From Nitrospinae bacterium RIFCSPLOWO2_12_39_16 (GTDB lineage: Bacteria; Nitrospinota; Nitrospinia; UBA9942), in contig MHDO01000062.1 of NCBI GenBank assembly GCA_001805005.1, positions 1 through 5,581 on the forward strand: a stretch of DNA of 5,581 bases. Reading direction: 5' to 3'. Of the stretch, positions 4,737 to 5,581 are shown piece after piece. A model generated the notes under the pieces. It did not search any database and was not told where the DNA came from. It saw only the letters and a program-made list of their open reading frames with translations. The position numbers were made by a program, and so were the translations under genes. Numbering within the stretch: position 1 is the first letter of the stretch; the number at the start of each line of letters is the position of its first letter.

Positions 4737-5581
4737 TTAATCCTTTGCACATCTCATACCAAAATGCGGGTGGTGGTTTCTCTCTGTCCCACCAGCAGCA
4801 TACCGATGGGATGCCCTTGCAAATGGTGTCATTGGTCCCATCCATGCCCCGCCTTTCATAACCTTATACTTTTTTCCAAATTGAGGTCGTTTAAGCTTAC
4901 TACCCGGATATGCCTCATACCATGAAGATGTCCATTCCATAATATTTCCAGCCATATCGTAAACCCCATAAGGACTAACATCTGTCGGGAAACTGCCAAC
5001 TGCAACAGCAGCCACCTTTTCCTTTGACCACTCTATTGTATTTGCCTTTCCAATTTTCTTATCATTCCCCCATGGGTATAACCTGCCATCTGTCCCTCTC
5101 GCAGCTTTCTCCCATTCCTCTTCAGTGGGTAATCTTTTACCCGCCCATTTACAGTAGCTTTCAGCATCCATATAAGGGACATCATTTATTGGGAAGTCAT
5201 CCTCTATGGGGGGATATTTAACTGCCTCTGCCCATTCCTTCTGTCTAAATCCCCCTCTTTCCCCCTTTTCTAAAGGGGGAGTAAGGGGGATTTTCTTTTC
5301 TGGCATTTCACCTGTCAAAAGCCCCGGAAGGGGATGGCCTGTTGCCTTTGCAAACTCTTTATATTCACGAACAGTAACTTCATATTTGTCTATATAAAAT
5401 GTCTTCAAGAAGACCTCCCTTTGCGGAAGCTGGTCAACCCCAACATCCACACCCAAAATTCCTTCATCTCCACCATTTCCACGACTCCCCATAATAAACG
5501 GACCCTCTGGTATAAGAACCATCTCACCCGCCCAACAGGGCAATGCAAAAAACAAAATGCAAAATACAATAAATAGTTTCA
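4737..5581 (-). CDS. Exported SUMF1/FGE-sulfatase-fold protein lacking the catalytic cysteines (first copy; start one base outside)
   Basis: The frame is open to the right edge, where the last two bases read TG on the coding strand, followed by AAACTATTT. The start is very probably an ATG whose A is the next base outside. That gives a 281-residue protein beginning MKLFIVFCILFFALPCWAG, a signal peptide with CWA|GE as the cut site; LPC is not a good lipobox. PF03781-type landmarks follow: EMVLIPEGPFIMGS (20-33), FYIDKYEVTVREYKEF (62-77), GKRLPTEEEWEKAARG (148-163), YPWGN (169-173), DVSPYGVYDMAGNIMEW (201-217), KGGAWMGPM (243-251) and GMRCAKD at the end. The positions of the two FGE catalytic cysteines are Gly and Phe, so formylglycine-generating activity is unlikely. 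A palindromic repeat is inserted at residues about 97-112. The gene stands 20 bases ahead of its diverged paralog, suggesting tandem duplication and joint transcription. Confidence 0.93.
   Translation of the reverse strand, partial: KLFIVFCILFFALPCWAGEMVLIPEGPFIMGSRGNGGDEGILGVDVGVDQLPQREVFLKTFYIDKYEVTVREYKEFAKATGHPLPGLLTGEMPEKKIPLTPPLEKGERGGFRQKEWAEAVKYPPIEDDFPINDVPYMDAESYCKWAGKRLPTEEEWEKAARGTDGRLYPWGNDKKIGKANTIEWSKEKVAAVAVGSFPTDVSPYGVYDMAGNIMEWTSSWYEAYPGSKLKRPQFGKKYKVMKGGAWMGPMTPFARASHRYAAGGTERNHHPHFGMRCAKD
5247..5293. repeat. CCCCCT/AGGGGG palindrome inserted in frame in the first SUMF1 gene
   Basis: Arms AATCCCCCTCTTTCCCCC (5248-5265) and GGGGGAGTAAGGGGGATTT (5275-5293) pair with few mismatches around a nine-base loop. 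In the coding frame they give residues about 97-112 (IPLTPPLEKGERGGF). From memory, this peptide and its relatives recur in unrelated predicted proteins of repeat-rich environmental bacteria, as expected for a dispersed repeat. It lies between two conserved blocks of the SUMF1 fold, probably in a loop. Confidence 0.85.
5544..5570. repeat. Degenerate heptamer array in the signal peptide of the first SUMF1 protein
   Basis: On the coding strand the units TATTTTG, CATTTTG and TTTTTTG follow one another, encoding the core IVFCILFFA. The period and the TTG ending match the array at 4547-4581 in the paralog. With only about three imperfect units, common descent of the two signal peptides explains the similarity equally well. 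Confidence 0.5.

Noticed and set aside
4717..4845. Longer N-terminus for the second SUMF1 gene, starting at 4845
   Set aside because: It would overlap the end of the preceding gene by about 109 bases, has no signal-peptide character, and ATG 4716 has a good ribosome binding site.
4490..4861. Plus-strand open frame of 123 codons opposite the SUMF1 genes
   Set aside because: It is antisense to two well-supported coding sequences and its peptide is largely translated CACAGAG and heptamer repeats.
5541..5581. Alternative start for the first SUMF1 gene at TTG 5555
   Set aside because: The frame continues upstream with KLFIVFCI, and the edge bases TG fit an ATG one base outside; a TTG start would remove the charged n-region of the signal peptide.

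Overview
All coding capacity I can support lies on the minus strand and reads from right to left as one apparent transcription unit of four genes. In order of transcription they are: an exported SUMF1/FGE-sulfatase-fold protein cut by the right edge; a second, diverged copy of the same gene; a small GxxExxY-family (PDDEXK-type) protein; and a very long secreted multidomain protein that runs off the left edge (1034 codons visible and no stop). The long gene occupies positions 3104 to 1. The open frames on the plus strand are shadows of these genes or of repeats.

The long protein has a signal peptide, a probable seven-bladed beta-propeller, a beta-sandwich module, a LamG/concanavalin-like domain, a second partial copy of the beta-sandwich module, and a CBM4_9-like jelly roll. 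This looks like a surface or secreted binding protein. The two SUMF1-fold proteins are also exported. Both lack the catalytic cysteine pair of true formylglycine-generating enzymes, so they are better read as extracytoplasmic structural or binding proteins. Three exported proteins in a row suggest a cell-envelope locus; its exact job cannot be read from this window.

The most unusual aspect is the density of short dispersed or tandem repeats, many of them lying in frame inside coding sequence. (1) An inverted-repeat family with arms of the type GCCACAGAGACACGGAG occurs as a 102-bp palindrome in the gap before the long gene, as a single arm that directly precedes (and gives a ribosome binding site to) the GxxExxY gene, and as a 93-bp palindrome inserted in frame in the signal-peptide region of the second SUMF1 gene. 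(2) TGACAC-type hexamers form the signal-peptide core of the long protein and a hairpin inside the second SUMF1 gene. (3) Two heptamer blocks lie in the second SUMF1 gene. (4) A CCCCCT/AGGGGG palindrome lies inside the first SUMF1 gene. (5) TTG-ending heptamers make up the hydrophobic cores of both SUMF1 signal peptides. The GxxExxY gene sits between direct copies of the first family's arm, and a further inverted arm follows. It therefore looks like cargo of a small repeat-bounded cassette whose cargo-less form would resemble the 93- and 102-bp palindromes.

The host is a bacterium with moderately AT-rich DNA, free use of ATA and AGA/AGG codons, clear Shine-Dalgarno sites and many dispersed repeats. 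Uncultured Nitrospirota, Desulfobacterota or anammox-type Planctomycetota are plausible, but this is a guess from style and not a demonstrated assignment. No RNA gene, CRISPR array, convincing promoter or intrinsic terminator was found.
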